A model generated the notes under the pieces. That model had not been told where the DNA came from. It saw only the letters and a list, made by a program, of their open reading frames with translations, and ran no database searches. Shown here piece by piece: positions 1 through 7,914 of a stretch of DNA of 43,226 nt; within the stretch, counting starts at the first letter, position 1; each line of letters starts with the position of its first letter. The position numbers and the translations under genes are program-made. Source of the DNA: an uncultured Sulfitobacter sp. GTDB taxonomy: Bacteria; Pseudomonadota; Alphaproteobacteria; Rhodobacterales; Rhodobacteraceae. The stretch lies in the NCBI GenBank assembly GCA_937928635.1, contig CALFWM010000016.1:1-43226 (forward strand). The letters are read 5' to 3'.

Positions 1-282
1 TAGCGCCCCAAGATGCAAAACCTCTTCGCATGTAGGGATGACCAGGGCGATGCCACGTTGCTCAATAATACCAAGCAATGCGTCACCTGCGGCATCTGGA
101 TTTTCGCCAAAGGCTGGAATCTGAAAGTATGGAATTTCCAATCGGCTCGCTCCGGCCAACGGGTATTTCAAATGATCCACCAAGGTCACTGCGTGCCCGG
201 CGTCGATAAGCAACCTCGCAAGGTGAAACGCCACCGGCGCGCGTGCGCCGGTGATCAAGATTGGTTCCTTCGACGTCGTCAT
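1..282 (-). CDS. ATP-grasp family protein, N-terminal part (runs off left edge)
   Basis: Reading the minus strand from the ATG at 282 gives 94 open codons to the window edge with no stop. The N-terminus (EPILITGARAPVAFHLARLL) is a Rossmann-like pre-ATP-grasp domain: a beta strand, a G-A-R-A-P loop, then a helix, followed by VTLVDHLKYPLAGAS and ALVIPTCEEV. This pattern is typical of carbamoyl-phosphate-synthase-like ATP-grasp ligases. The ATP-binding domain would lie outside the window, so substrate and reaction cannot be read. A GAGGTGAG ribosome-binding site sits about 10 nt upstream of the ATG. The gene lies 96 bp downstream of a methyltransferase-like gene on the same strand, so the two are probably co-transcribed. 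The class is fairly secure; the function is not. Confidence 0.75.
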   Translation of the reverse strand, partial: MTTSKEPILITGARAPVAFHLARLLIDAGHAVTLVDHLKYPLAGASRLEIPYFQIPAFGENPDAAGDALLGIIEQRGIALVIPTCEEVLHLGAL

Positions 283-378
283 TGAAATAACGCTCACCTC
301 AGAAATATGTCTTCTTTTTTGTCCTAAAGCAGAAACCCATAAACCTGAATCACTTGACGCTACCTGAAATCAAAGATT

Positions 379-1500
379 TCAACGCGAGCGAGACACAACG
401 AAGACTTCATCATTGAACCAAAGATCACCGTATTTCTGCAGCACATCAGCGGTTACGTTGAAGTGTCGTGATCCGTCTAGGGTTTCTTCAAGTAATTTAT
501 CATCAATCTGTGCGACATAGGTGGCCGCGTTCCAAGCAGCAGATAATGTCGAAGTACCGATGGATGGGCCGATCTCTTCTGGAAGCGTATGCATCCGGTA
601 AGACAAGAGCGCATCTGCGTCACTTGGGATGGACATGTCAAAATTTGCGGCGTCATTACCCAGTTCGATGCGTAATGCTGCAACCAGATCATATCGTGTG
701 ACAGGGAACAGATCAATTTGCGGCCAAATGGCGTTTACGATCTCTTCACCTGCGTCGTTTCCAGAAGATTGGACAGTCACCAGACGTCCTCCCGGGGCGA
801 GGCTTCTGGCAAGCGGGGCGAGCACGGATCGTGCTTTTTGAACAGGATCTGTGCGTGCGCGCCAAGGCTGCGATGCAAGCGCCAGATCGTACTCTGCGTA
901 CCTTTCTCCCGGTCGAGGAATAACGTTGTTGAGTAAGAAACTATGATCTTTTCGATAGATGATTAGAACCGTTGGCGTAACGTAAAGCGGATTTCCGGTC
1001 TTTTTTGATGAACGCACTTGCCAGTTTTCGACCAAAAACGGCTCTAAATTGCGAAGCTGCTCCTGAAAGCCAATGGATGTGTCACCCTCCAAGACGATTG
1101 TCTTCCAGACAAGTTGTTCTGCTACTTTTGGGTTGTTCGGGTGTAGCCAGGGTGCTTCTGAATAAAACATGTTGGTCATTGCCACCACACTGGCCGGATG
1201 TTCAACGAGCCGATCCGGTAATTTGTCGAGCGACAAACGCAGGTCTTCGAGGCTGATTTCTTTGCCTGCCAGGAAGAATGGTGTGTTGGGGTGCATCCTG
1301 TGCATCGACCGCATTGTATTGGATAGAACTGTTGCATCGCCCATGCCGGCATCAAAAACACGCAGCGCGGGTGGGCTGGGCTGAATATGCGTTAGCTCTT
1401 GCGTGATGCGCTCCGAGATCCGCCATTTCTCATTCGTGGTGTTTACATAAGTGAGATATTTGAGCCGGTTGTCAAAAAACCGAAAAGGCTTGCTGGTCAT
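379..1500 (-). CDS. SAM-dependent methyltransferase-like protein
   Basis: This is a 373-residue protein. Residues ~45-60 (VFDAGMGDATVLSN) look like motif I of a class I SAM-binding Rossmann fold, in which the acidic-Gly-rich loop binds S-adenosylmethionine. Residues ~230-250 (APLARSLAPGGRLVTVQSSG) look like the strand after a Pro-Gly-Gly turn found late in the same fold. The protein is longer than a minimal methyltransferase, and its N-terminal NRLKYLTYVNTTNEKW stretch is not one I recognise. The next gene downstream is an ATP-grasp protein, and this pairing suggests a shared small-molecule or amino-acid-like modification. The substrate cannot be inferred. The ATG at 1500 is taken as start because it opens the conserved region without excess sequence. 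Confidence 0.65.
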   Translation of the reverse strand: MTSKPFRFFDNRLKYLTYVNTTNEKWRISERITQELTHIQPSPPALRVFDAGMGDATVLSNTMRSMHRMHPNTPFFLAGKEISLEDLRLSLDKLPDRLVEHPASVVAMTNMFYSEAPWLHPNNPKVAEQLVWKTIVLEGDTSIGFQEQLRNLEPFLVENWQVRSSKKTGNPLYVTPTVLIIYRKDHSFLLNNVIPRPGERYAEYDLALASQPWRARTDPVQKARSVLAPLARSLAPGGRLVTVQSSGNDAGEEIVNAIWPQIDLFPVTRYDLVAALRIELGNDAANFDMSIPSDADALLSYRMHTLPEEIGPSIGTSTLSAAWNAATYVAQIDDKLLEETLDGSRHFNVTADVLQKYGDLWFNDEVFVVSRSR

Positions 1501-1522
1501 GGTCCTGTCGAAAAGAGGTCAA

Positions 1523-1762
1523 TTAGGCTCTTCCCAAATCCTTTTGCGCTGTTTGGGTCAACTCACGCACACGTATAAGTGACCCGTCAACGGAAGCAAA
1601 GTCCGCAATGAGGGGCCGCAATGCAACATCCAAGGTGGTGGCAGGATTGCGGCGTTGCACATCTGACAGCACGGCCACATCTGTGCCCGCCTCATCAATC
1701 CGCCCCGTTTCTGGCGTAGGGAAAGGCACCCAGTTGGGAGCGCCTTTCCAAGTTGTTTGGGT
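1523..1762 (-). pseudogene. Uncharacterised 3' gene fragment
   Basis: An open frame follows directly, in the same frame, after the stop of the metallo-beta-lactamase-fold fragment and ends 22 bp before the methyltransferase ATG. The best available start is GTG at 1729, giving 68 residues. The peptide (WVPFPTPETGRIDEAG... through ...SLIRVRELTQTAQKDLGRA) has ordinary protein composition and looks like the C-terminus of a larger enzyme, but I do not recognise the family. It may instead be a genuine small gene in the operon. The neighbouring fragment, which lacks its N-terminal half, makes a degraded region more likely. Confidence 0.35.
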
Positions 1763-2149
1763 TCAGCTGTGCTTCCATTCTTCGGGAACCCATGTGCAGG
1801 CGCCTCCGCTGCGCTCAACATGCCCGTATCCGGGGAACGGCAGGTGCATGCCTGCCACGGTCAGCCGGTCGGCAACGGCCATGTCATACATTTTCACACG
1901 TGATGCGGCAGCCTGCGCGCCGTCCGCGTCAAACGCGATGCCTGCTTCGGGGTAGCTGAACTGATACGCCGCAACAGCGGTCGCATCGCCCCAAAGCAAC
2001 AGGGCGTCATTGCCAGAATCCACAATAAACCCGCTGTGCCCCGGTGTATGGCCATGCAACGGCAGGCTGGTCACGCCATGCCCCAGATCAGCCTGTCCCT
2101 CAAAGGTTTCGATACGCTCGCCATAGGCATCCGCAACGGCGCGCGCCAA
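1763..2149 (-). pseudogene. Metallo-beta-lactamase-fold hydrolase, C-terminal remnant
   Basis: The 128 residues match the C-terminal half of an MBL-fold metallohydrolase. LHGHTPGHSGF carries the second metal-binding histidine motif, LLLWGDAT the bridging aspartate, and GMHLPFPGYGHV the last metal-binding histidine. The typical family C-terminus (TWVPEEW) is present. The N-terminal half, with the H-x-H-x-D-H metal motif, is missing. The only in-frame start is a weak TTG at 2149, and a TAA lies a short way upstream. The protein cannot bind both zinc ions and should be inactive. Bases 2150-2254, between this fragment and the HAD gene stop, hold no recognisable coding sequence. Confidence 0.7.
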
Positions 2150-2254
2150 GGCGATCCAGCCGTGCCTGCCGCTTCCCGGATTGCCTCTGCTGCAAGAACT
2201 CTCACGGCAAACGGATTATGCTTGGCCAGCTAACTCTTTAAGTGTGCACGGCAC

Positions 2255-2629
2255 TCAAAGGGTGGGATCAATCCGAACGGTGATATCTTCTAGTCCCGCG
2301 TCGCGGGGCAGGTTCAGCGCGATGCTGGTTTGCAACCCCGATGGTTTTTGATCATTGATCAAAATGCGCTCACCAACCGGAAGATCGCATAGAATGCGAT
2401 CATAGCGCAGACCAGCGGCCCGCAGGAAATCGACAAATTCCTCAACTTCCTCTGCGCTACGGGCCGTCATCAGGACGACAACATCCTGCGCCGGTATCTG
2501 ATCCCAGAAGGCGCGCACGCCCGACAGCAATTCATCATTGCCGTCCTTATGGCCATTGTGACGGACAATCACACCGTCCACATCAAAAATCCACGTATGT
2601 GGCAAGGGGCTAAGGCGGATTTCACTCAC
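2255..2629 (-). CDS. Small HAD-superfamily phosphatase
   Basis: A 124-residue HAD-fold hydrolase. Motif I is WIFDVDGVI near residue 15 (the first Asp is the nucleophile, the second the acid/base). VVLMTARS near residue 55 supplies the motif II Thr. PVGERILINDQKP carries the late acidic motif that binds Mg. I place the start at GTG 2629 because its last bases overlap the stop of the upstream gene (GTGA), which implies translational coupling. A start at 2656 would run 27 bases into the upstream gene for no benefit. The small size with no cap domain fits phosphatases in capsule and sugar-nucleotide clusters. Coupled to a nucleotidyltransferase-kinase, it probably dephosphorylates an intermediate of the same pathway; the exact substrate is unknown. 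Confidence 0.8.
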   Translation of the reverse strand: MSEIRLSPLPHTWIFDVDGVIVRHNGHKDGNDELLSGVRAFWDQIPAQDVVVLMTARSAEEVEEFVDFLRAAGLRYDRILCDLPVGERILINDQKPSGLQTSIALNLPRDAGLEDITVRIDPTL

Positions 2630-4176
2630 AGTAGCTCGGCCCCTACCGTGGTCCAATAAAGCCCGAGGTAGAACGCCGCGATCACCGAATCCACATCGTC
2701 ACGCGTGTATCCCGCCAGTGACAGCCAGATCAGCCCATGCAACACGGCAATGCGGCCCATGTCCTTTGGATAATACTCTTTCAGCAATGCCTCTGCCGTG
2801 TCCTCAAACCCCGTGGCGTCCATGATGATGTCGGCGGTTGTTGCATCAACCTGCATCTTGAAACGGCGGCGGTTAAAGGCGTCGTATCCGCCCACCGCAG
2901 AGTAATAGAGTTTGCCAATGTCATACCAGGGGTCGCCATAAATGCCCGGATCGCGAAAAGACCCGCGCGGGTCAATGAACGTTGTGCGCAGACGGTCTTC
3001 CACCAGCGCGTTGGAAAACGTCGGGTCGCCATGGATTGGCGCAAAACGATCCGTTTGCAACGCCGGTTCAAAGGCGCGCAGCGCGGTTTCTGGATCACCA
3101 TGGAACAGATTTGGGCACTTTTTGCCGTTCACGGTGATGGTCTCACGCTCCATATTCGGGATCAGTTCACAGACTTGTCGCACCCGGTCGATTGTCTTGC
3201 CGATGTAGACGGCGGCAATCGCATTGGGTTCTGCCGGACGCGTGTCACGCTCATGCAAATCCTCCAGCGCGCCGACCATATCAGCAAGCAGGGCACCTTT
3301 TTCCCGGTGTGTCAGGTCATCAAATTCAAATGCGTGACGCCCGTGAATACGCTCCATCACCAGCGGGTCATAGCCGTGGATTTTTGGAATGCGCCGATAG
3401 CCAAGGTCCTGCGCGGCGCGATACCAGGCAACTTCGTTTTCGTGCACATTGGCATAAGCGGGATCAATGACGGTCTTGGTGACAACATCCTCACCCACAT
3501 CAACCTGGTTGAAAAAGCGGCTAAAGCCCAACCGATCATTTGCTGCCTCAATCTTGGGGAAATCGCCCAGTTCGGACGCACCTGACACGTTGACGACGTC
3601 AAAGTCTTCTATGGTTTCGGACATCCAGCGCACGAATTCGCCGGACTCTGGCACATCGTCAAGCACCCATGCATCGGGGAAGTGGAAGGCCCCCATGACC
3701 CCGCCCGATGCACCCGGTTTCTCTTGCAGAACGCCGTCTTTTGATACCGTCCAACGGCACATAAAATCAGAGGTGACATAAACTGTCGGCTTGTCCGTCG
3801 AGGGCGCGGGCAATGGGTCTGTGAAAATAAGATCACTCCACACCAGCGAAACAGGTCGGTCACGATCTATGTCTTGAAGTGCGGCTCTGATCCCCGCAGC
3901 CGTGCCGCCCCCTTCCGCGCGCACAAGGCTACATTCGCCCGTCGGGGGCTCCACCTTTAGGTATGTTGCAAGCGTGTCGAATTGGTAATCGCCAATGATC
4001 ACAAAACGTGCCGCAGGCATCAGATCAATCAGGTGGTACAGGATCGGCTTGCCCTCAACCGCGACAAGGCATTTGGGCTTGTTCCATGTGTGATGACGCA
4101 GGCGAGACCCCCGCCCCCCTGCCTGCACTATAAATTGCGCGCGCCCTTCGGCGCCCTTAAAAATGGGCTCTTTCAT
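2626..4176 (-). CDS. Fused sugar-phosphate-type nucleotidyltransferase and APH-like kinase
   Basis: A 516-residue protein with two catalytic domains. Residues ~10-230 are a GT-A-fold nucleotidyltransferase: GGRGSRL at 20-26 is the NTP-binding loop and NKPKCLV follows at 32-38. Residues ~250-510 are an aminoglycoside-phosphotransferase/choline-kinase-like domain: HGDPTFSN at 382-389 is the catalytic loop, and DPR at 402-404 with GDPWYD near 414-419 are metal-binding and family-specific. The fusion suggests one protein phosphorylates a small alcohol or sugar and then activates it as an NDP or CDP derivative, as the separate LicA and LicC proteins do for choline. I prefer the ATG at 4176, which has AGGA at a good distance, over GTG at 4212. 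The stop overlaps the HAD phosphatase start. The actual substrate cannot be read from sequence. Confidence 0.82.
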   Translation of the reverse strand: MKEPIFKGAEGRAQFIVQAGGRGSRLRHHTWNKPKCLVAVEGKPILYHLIDLMPAARFVIIGDYQFDTLATYLKVEPPTGECSLVRAEGGGTAAGIRAALQDIDRDRPVSLVWSDLIFTDPLPAPSTDKPTVYVTSDFMCRWTVSKDGVLQEKPGASGGVMGAFHFPDAWVLDDVPESGEFVRWMSETIEDFDVVNVSGASELGDFPKIEAANDRLGFSRFFNQVDVGEDVVTKTVIDPAYANVHENEVAWYRAAQDLGYRRIPKIHGYDPLVMERIHGRHAFEFDDLTHREKGALLADMVGALEDLHERDTRPAEPNAIAAVYIGKTIDRVRQVCELIPNMERETITVNGKKCPNLFHGDPETALRAFEPALQTDRFAPIHGDPTFSNALVEDRLRTTFIDPRGSFRDPGIYGDPWYDIGKLYYSAVGGYDAFNRRRFKMQVDATTADIIMDATGFEDTAEALLKEYYPKDMGRIAVLHGLIWLSLAGYTRDDVDSVIAAFYLGLYWTTVGAELL

Positions 4177-4334
4177 ACAAACATCCTGCCACAGCTTTTG
4201 TAGCGCTGCCACGTTTCATTCAGGTTTTGGGGACCTCACATCGCGCGGCCCAGTTCAAGCCAGCGCCGAAACAGCCGTGTTTTGAGCCATAAGGTCCCGA
4301 TCTTCCGGCGCGCAAAACTGCGATGTTTGCAGCC

Positions 4335-5636
4335 TTATACCAGATCGCCGGTGACCTCAGTGCGGCCAACCTCATGAAAGGGAGCGATAGAGACCATCGC
4401 CGTCAAGGCAACCGCCTGAGTCGCGCGCGCAATGAGGAGCGCATAAACAGCACCAAACGCCCCCAAAGAAGGCACAAGAAAAACCGCGGCCAATACCCAT
4501 GCCGCAAAACCAACTCCAGCCCCCACAGACAGCCGCCCGGGCCGGTCAAGCGCAAGAAAGATCAGGGCGCGTGGCATGCTCGCCATATGCAAAAGTGCGC
4601 CCACCATGATGAGAGGGAACAGGGCAACGGCATCCGCAAACTTTGGGCCAAATGCCAAAGGAATCAACCAACCGCCAAACAGCGCAAAAGGGCTGACCAG
4701 CAGAACAAGCAGCAGCGCGCGCCGGGTCGCTGTGCGCAAGAAACCGCGCAACTCCTCCTCTTTGCGAATGGCGCTGACCTCGCGTTGAAGCACGCTGATG
4801 AATGCCGCAGTGGCATGTTCGATCAAGACCGCAACACTGATGGCAACGCCAAAAACACCAGCCGCAGCAGGCCCATGAAAATGAAGAAGAAGCGGTGAGC
4901 CCAACCCCATGTAGGCGACGTAGGGCAGAGTTGTTGCAATCGACCAACCCGAAAACCGCCCCAGAAGTGTGATCATAGCCATGCTGACCCGGGCAACAGC
5001 CAAGGTCTGCCGGATCAGGAGCAGGGAAAACACCGCAAAGATCGCGATGACGGCCGCATCAAGCCATATCAGATTTCCGATCGCCATGCCGCCCACAATT
5101 GCACCGCCCCCCATAATACACAGGCGCAAGGCAGCAAGTGCTGGCAGCAGGGCGGCGCGTGCAAAAAACCTCTCCTGGGCGATGTAAACGGCGGCCACAA
5201 AGGTCACCAGCCCCGCAAGCGCACCTGCAAACAGGCCGGGCAACACAAGCTGGCGCACCTCTGTCTCGGGCATGAAAGACGTGAGTGCGGCGAGGATGCC
5301 GGGGGTAATGATGGCCACGATGCACGCCACACCCACCCGCAGCGCAAGGGCACTGCCCAGCACATCACCTGCACGCGCAGAGGCGTGATGCAAACGATAG
5401 GTGTAGTGGCGGATGAGACCGTGATCCATCGCCTCCCCCACCACACAAAGTGTAAGAGCCATCAGAACGGTATAGGCATGAAACAGGCCAAATTCGGCAG
5501 GACCAAACTGGCGTGCGATGATGACGCCCAGCAAAAACGCAAATCCCGCGCGCGCCATTGATCCAATATAGAGCAACAAGGCCGGTGACATCGCAAACGC
5601 GCGCGCCCTGCGAAAGATTGTCTTTAGACGCGCCAT
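4335..5636 (-). CDS. Polysaccharide flippase / MOP-family export protein (Wzx-like)
   Basis: A 433-residue, very hydrophobic protein with about 12 predicted membrane helices spread along its whole length and a short basic N-terminus. The first helix region (IIARQFGPAEFGLFHAYTVL) is the usual N-terminal signature of polysaccharide/lipopolysaccharide exporters of the MOP superfamily. These proteins flip lipid-linked glycan units across the inner membrane. Its place at the head of a minus-strand run with the nucleotidyltransferase-kinase fusion and HAD phosphatase, divergent from a glycosyltransferase, supports export of a surface glycan. Specificity is not predictable. After its stop at 4335-4337 the same frame stays open for 29 more codons (down to about 4250), encoding a basic peptide; see findings. 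Confidence 0.82.
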   Translation of the reverse strand: MARLKTIFRRARAFAMSPALLLYIGSMARAGFAFLLGVIIARQFGPAEFGLFHAYTVLMALTLCVVGEAMDHGLIRHYTYRLHHASARAGDVLGSALALRVGVACIVAIITPGILAALTSFMPETEVRQLVLPGLFAGALAGLVTFVAAVYIAQERFFARAALLPALAALRLCIMGGGAIVGGMAIGNLIWLDAAVIAIFAVFSLLLIRQTLAVARVSMAMITLLGRFSGWSIATTLPYVAYMGLGSPLLLHFHGPAAAGVFGVAISVAVLIEHATAAFISVLQREVSAIRKEEELRGFLRTATRRALLLVLLVSPFALFGGWLIPLAFGPKFADAVALFPLIMVGALLHMASMPRALIFLALDRPGRLSVGAGVGFAAWVLAAVFLVPSLGAFGAVYALLIARATQAVALTAMVSIAPFHEVGRTEVTGDLV

Positions 5637-5719
5637 GGCACCCGCGAACCGCGTTGTTGCGTTCTTCCCACCGACTCCCTAGCTTGGAAACGAATTTTGA
5701 ACAAACATATTTTGGTGAA
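5637..5719. promoter_or_regulatory. Divergent promoter region between flippase and glycosyltransferase
   Basis: Only 83 bp separate the flippase ATG on the minus strand from the glycosyltransferase ATG on the plus strand, so both promoters and any shared operator must lie here or slightly inside the genes. I cannot pick convincing -35/-10 boxes. Confidence 0.4.
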
Positions 5720-6880
5720 ATGCGGATTTTCCATTACACGGCGTTCACGCGTGGTTTTGTAAACTCGTGGCAGACGCCGCACATCGTTGATGAATTGACG
5801 CACGCGGGCCATGACGTCCGTTTTTTCAATGCGGCACAAGAGATTGGCCGCGCGGGCACAGCTGCGGAGTATTCGCAGGCCTTGATTGATGCATTCCGGG
5901 CCGAACACGCGAAAAATGGCTATGATCTGTTCTTTGCGGTTGCCCAGGACGCCCTGCTGACCGCAGATGCGGTGCAGGACATCCGGCGCATGGGGGTGCC
6001 AACACTGCACCTGTCGTGTGACGACCTTTCGCACCCTTTCCGTGTCACAAAACTGGCCTCCGCCTTTGATATCCATTGGAGCACGGTGCGCGAGAGCAAA
6101 GCGCGGATTGAATCCTACGGCGGCAAGGTGGTTGTCTTGCCCTGGGGTACAAACCCACATGTCTTTCGCCCGGAAAAGGTGCAAGAGGACAGTGTGATTT
6201 CCTTTATGGGCACACCTTACGGCGCGCGGGCGCGGCATCTGGCCAATCTTGCGGCGGCGGGTTTGCCGGTGCGGATTTACGGGCAGGCACCCTCGCAGAT
6301 GTATGGAGACATTGCGGCCGTGAACCACCCGCTGGCCCGGATATTCGCCACCTTCGGGGAATCCTGGAAGCGGACGGTGAAGGGTCTCTCATTCCCAGAA
6401 GGGCGCCAGATTATCTATGCCGCGCTGGTGCGCTCGGTGCAGGAAACCGTTGGGAACCCGCCGGAGAAAACGCTGGGGCCAGAGGCGTATGAGCTGCGCG
6501 AGAGCCCCACTTTTGAAAACATGGGGCAGGCCTTCAGCGCCACCGCGCTGAGCCTCGGCTCGCTTGAATTGGCCAGTACCCATGTGCTCAAGAACCCCCT
6601 ATTGTTTATCCGGTTGCGGGAGTTTGAGGCCCCGATGTGCGGCGCTGTTCATGTGGCAAACCGACTGCCCGAGCTGGCCGAATATTTCGAGGAAGATCGG
6701 GAGATGATTTACTTTGCCAGTCAGGAGGAACTGGCCGACAAGGTTCGTTTCTGGTTGTCTCCAAAACGCGATACTGCGCGCGCACAGATCAGACTGGCCG
6801 CCCGGCAACGCGGCGAAGGCGAACACACATGGCTGCATCGTTTTCGGACGTTGGGCCATGAACTGGGCCTTTCATTCTGA
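5720..6880 (+). CDS. CgeB-like glycosyltransferase
   Basis: From the ATG at 5720 the protein has 386 residues. MRIFHYTAFTRGFVNSWQ opens a GT-B-type N-terminal Rossmann domain. YDLFFAVAQDALL, PTLHLSCDD and the LPWGTNPHVFRP loop are typical of the CgeB/DUF3880 family. The C-terminal domain has GAVHVANRLPELAEYFEE followed by a helical tail ending HTWLHRFRTLGHELG, as in spore-coat and capsule glycosyltransferases of this group. An earlier in-frame start at 5558 would overlap the divergent flippase gene, so I reject it. GGTGAA just before the ATG is a weak ribosome-binding site. The gene heads a plus-strand run of four, and its likely role is transfer of a sugar to a lipid-linked or protein acceptor in the cytoplasm. 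Donor and acceptor are unknown. Confidence 0.8.
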   Translation: MRIFHYTAFTRGFVNSWQTPHIVDELTHAGHDVRFFNAAQEIGRAGTAAEYSQALIDAFRAEHAKNGYDLFFAVAQDALLTADAVQDIRRMGVPTLHLSCDDLSHPFRVTKLASAFDIHWSTVRESKARIESYGGKVVVLPWGTNPHVFRPEKVQEDSVISFMGTPYGARARHLANLAAAGLPVRIYGQAPSQMYGDIAAVNHPLARIFATFGESWKRTVKGLSFPEGRQIIYAALVRSVQETVGNPPEKTLGPEAYELRESPTFENMGQAFSATALSLGSLELASTHVLKNPLLFIRLREFEAPMCGAVHVANRLPELAEYFEEDREMIYFASQEELADKVRFWLSPKRDTARAQIRLAARQRGEGEHTWLHRFRTLGHELGLSF

Positions 6881-6933
6881 ATGATGTTAGACCTCATCCA
6901 ATCATCAACATTCTTTAGCCAAGGTCATGCTCA

Positions 6934-7914
6934 ATGACAGGTCAAGCCACGCGGAAACTCTATTTCCTCGGTGAATTGGGCGTTTTTGTTCAGTTCGCAC
7001 TTGGGGCTTTTGAGCGGTATTTTGACAGGTTTCCACAGTCCAAGATCGACATTTTGACATTCTCGGATTTTGGTAAACTGCTGAGCCACCTGTTTCCTGA
7101 CAACATCGTCGTGACACCCTATGACGGGCCGCCGCTGGGCGCGCATCGCTGTGGCATTGGGCTTGTCGGGAAGTACCCCAAAGAGATTGACCAGATCGTC
7201 GCGGGGCGCGAGGATTTCTCAGGGCTGGCGGCAGAAATCGGCGTACGGCGGCCCTTGTATTTTGCCAGACAACGCATTCCAAACGAGGCTTTGCTGCGCG
7301 GTGCCGTCCGGCGCGTCCGGTCGTTTTTTTACAATCGCGTGCAGCGCGGAGGCACCCCGTATTTCCCGATCTTTTCGATCAGACAACCGATCACCGTCGA
7401 GCCCCGCACGCGGGATCAGCGTAACATCCTCATCCTGCCCCGCCTGCGCCATGTGCCCGGGGGTGAAGACCGAAACGTCGAAACCGACTTCTGGAATGAC
7501 CTGATCCGGGATCATCTAACCCCGGCCTTTGGCGGGCGGGTGCCCATCTACGTCTGTGGCCTGCCTGCGGAGCGGGTTGCGGGCCTTGCCAATGAAGATC
7601 TCTGCGTGCCCATCGGCGATTTGCTGGAAGAGGTCAGATTGCTGAACGATTCATCGCTGCTGATCTGTCCGCTTTCGGGCTACGGTCAACTTGCCTCTTT
7701 TGCAGGTGCAGATGTGCTTTATGTTCTGCCGCGCAGCCCCGTCGCAGAAGAGGATCGACATATCGCGAGCCTCAGACAAAGCAATATTTTTGGTCGCACC
7801 GTCCACTTTGTGCGGCAGGATGATCTGCTGGCCTCGCCAGATATTGCGATCTCGCACATTGAGGCGGCCCTTTCAGGCCCCCCTGCCGAAACACCAACGG
7901 AGGTCACACAATGA
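6934..7914 (+). CDS. Uncharacterised protein, possibly GT-B-fold glycosyltransferase
   Basis: A 326-residue soluble protein without signal peptide or membrane helices. I do not recognise a family. The layout resembles a GT-B fold: an N-terminal Rossmann-like half (KLYFLGELGVFVQFALGAF) and a C-terminal half with ILILPRLRHVPGG, VPIYVCGLPAERVAGL, then a helix-strand segment SLLICPLSGYGQLASFAGADVLYV. The last segment recalls the sugar-nucleotide-binding part of family 9 (heptosyl-type) transferases, but no diagnostic motif is certain. It lies between a glycosyltransferase and a TylF methyltransferase and overlaps the latter by ATGA, so the three are almost surely one operon. A role in the same glycan pathway is an inference from context. 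Confidence 0.6.
   Translation: MTGQATRKLYFLGELGVFVQFALGAFERYFDRFPQSKIDILTFSDFGKLLSHLFPDNIVVTPYDGPPLGAHRCGIGLVGKYPKEIDQIVAGREDFSGLAAEIGVRRPLYFARQRIPNEALLRGAVRRVRSFFYNRVQRGGTPYFPIFSIRQPITVEPRTRDQRNILILPRLRHVPGGEDRNVETDFWNDLIRDHLTPAFGGRVPIYVCGLPAERVAGLANEDLCVPIGDLLEEVRLLNDSSLLICPLSGYGQLASFAGADVLYVLPRSPVAEEDRHIASLRQSNIFGRTVHFVRQDDLLASPDIAISHIEAALSGPPAETPTEVTQ

Noticed and set aside
13..285. Plus-strand 90-codon frame at the left edge
   Set aside because: The opposite strand encodes the N-terminus of an ATP-grasp protein with a ribosome-binding site, so the plus frame is a shadow.
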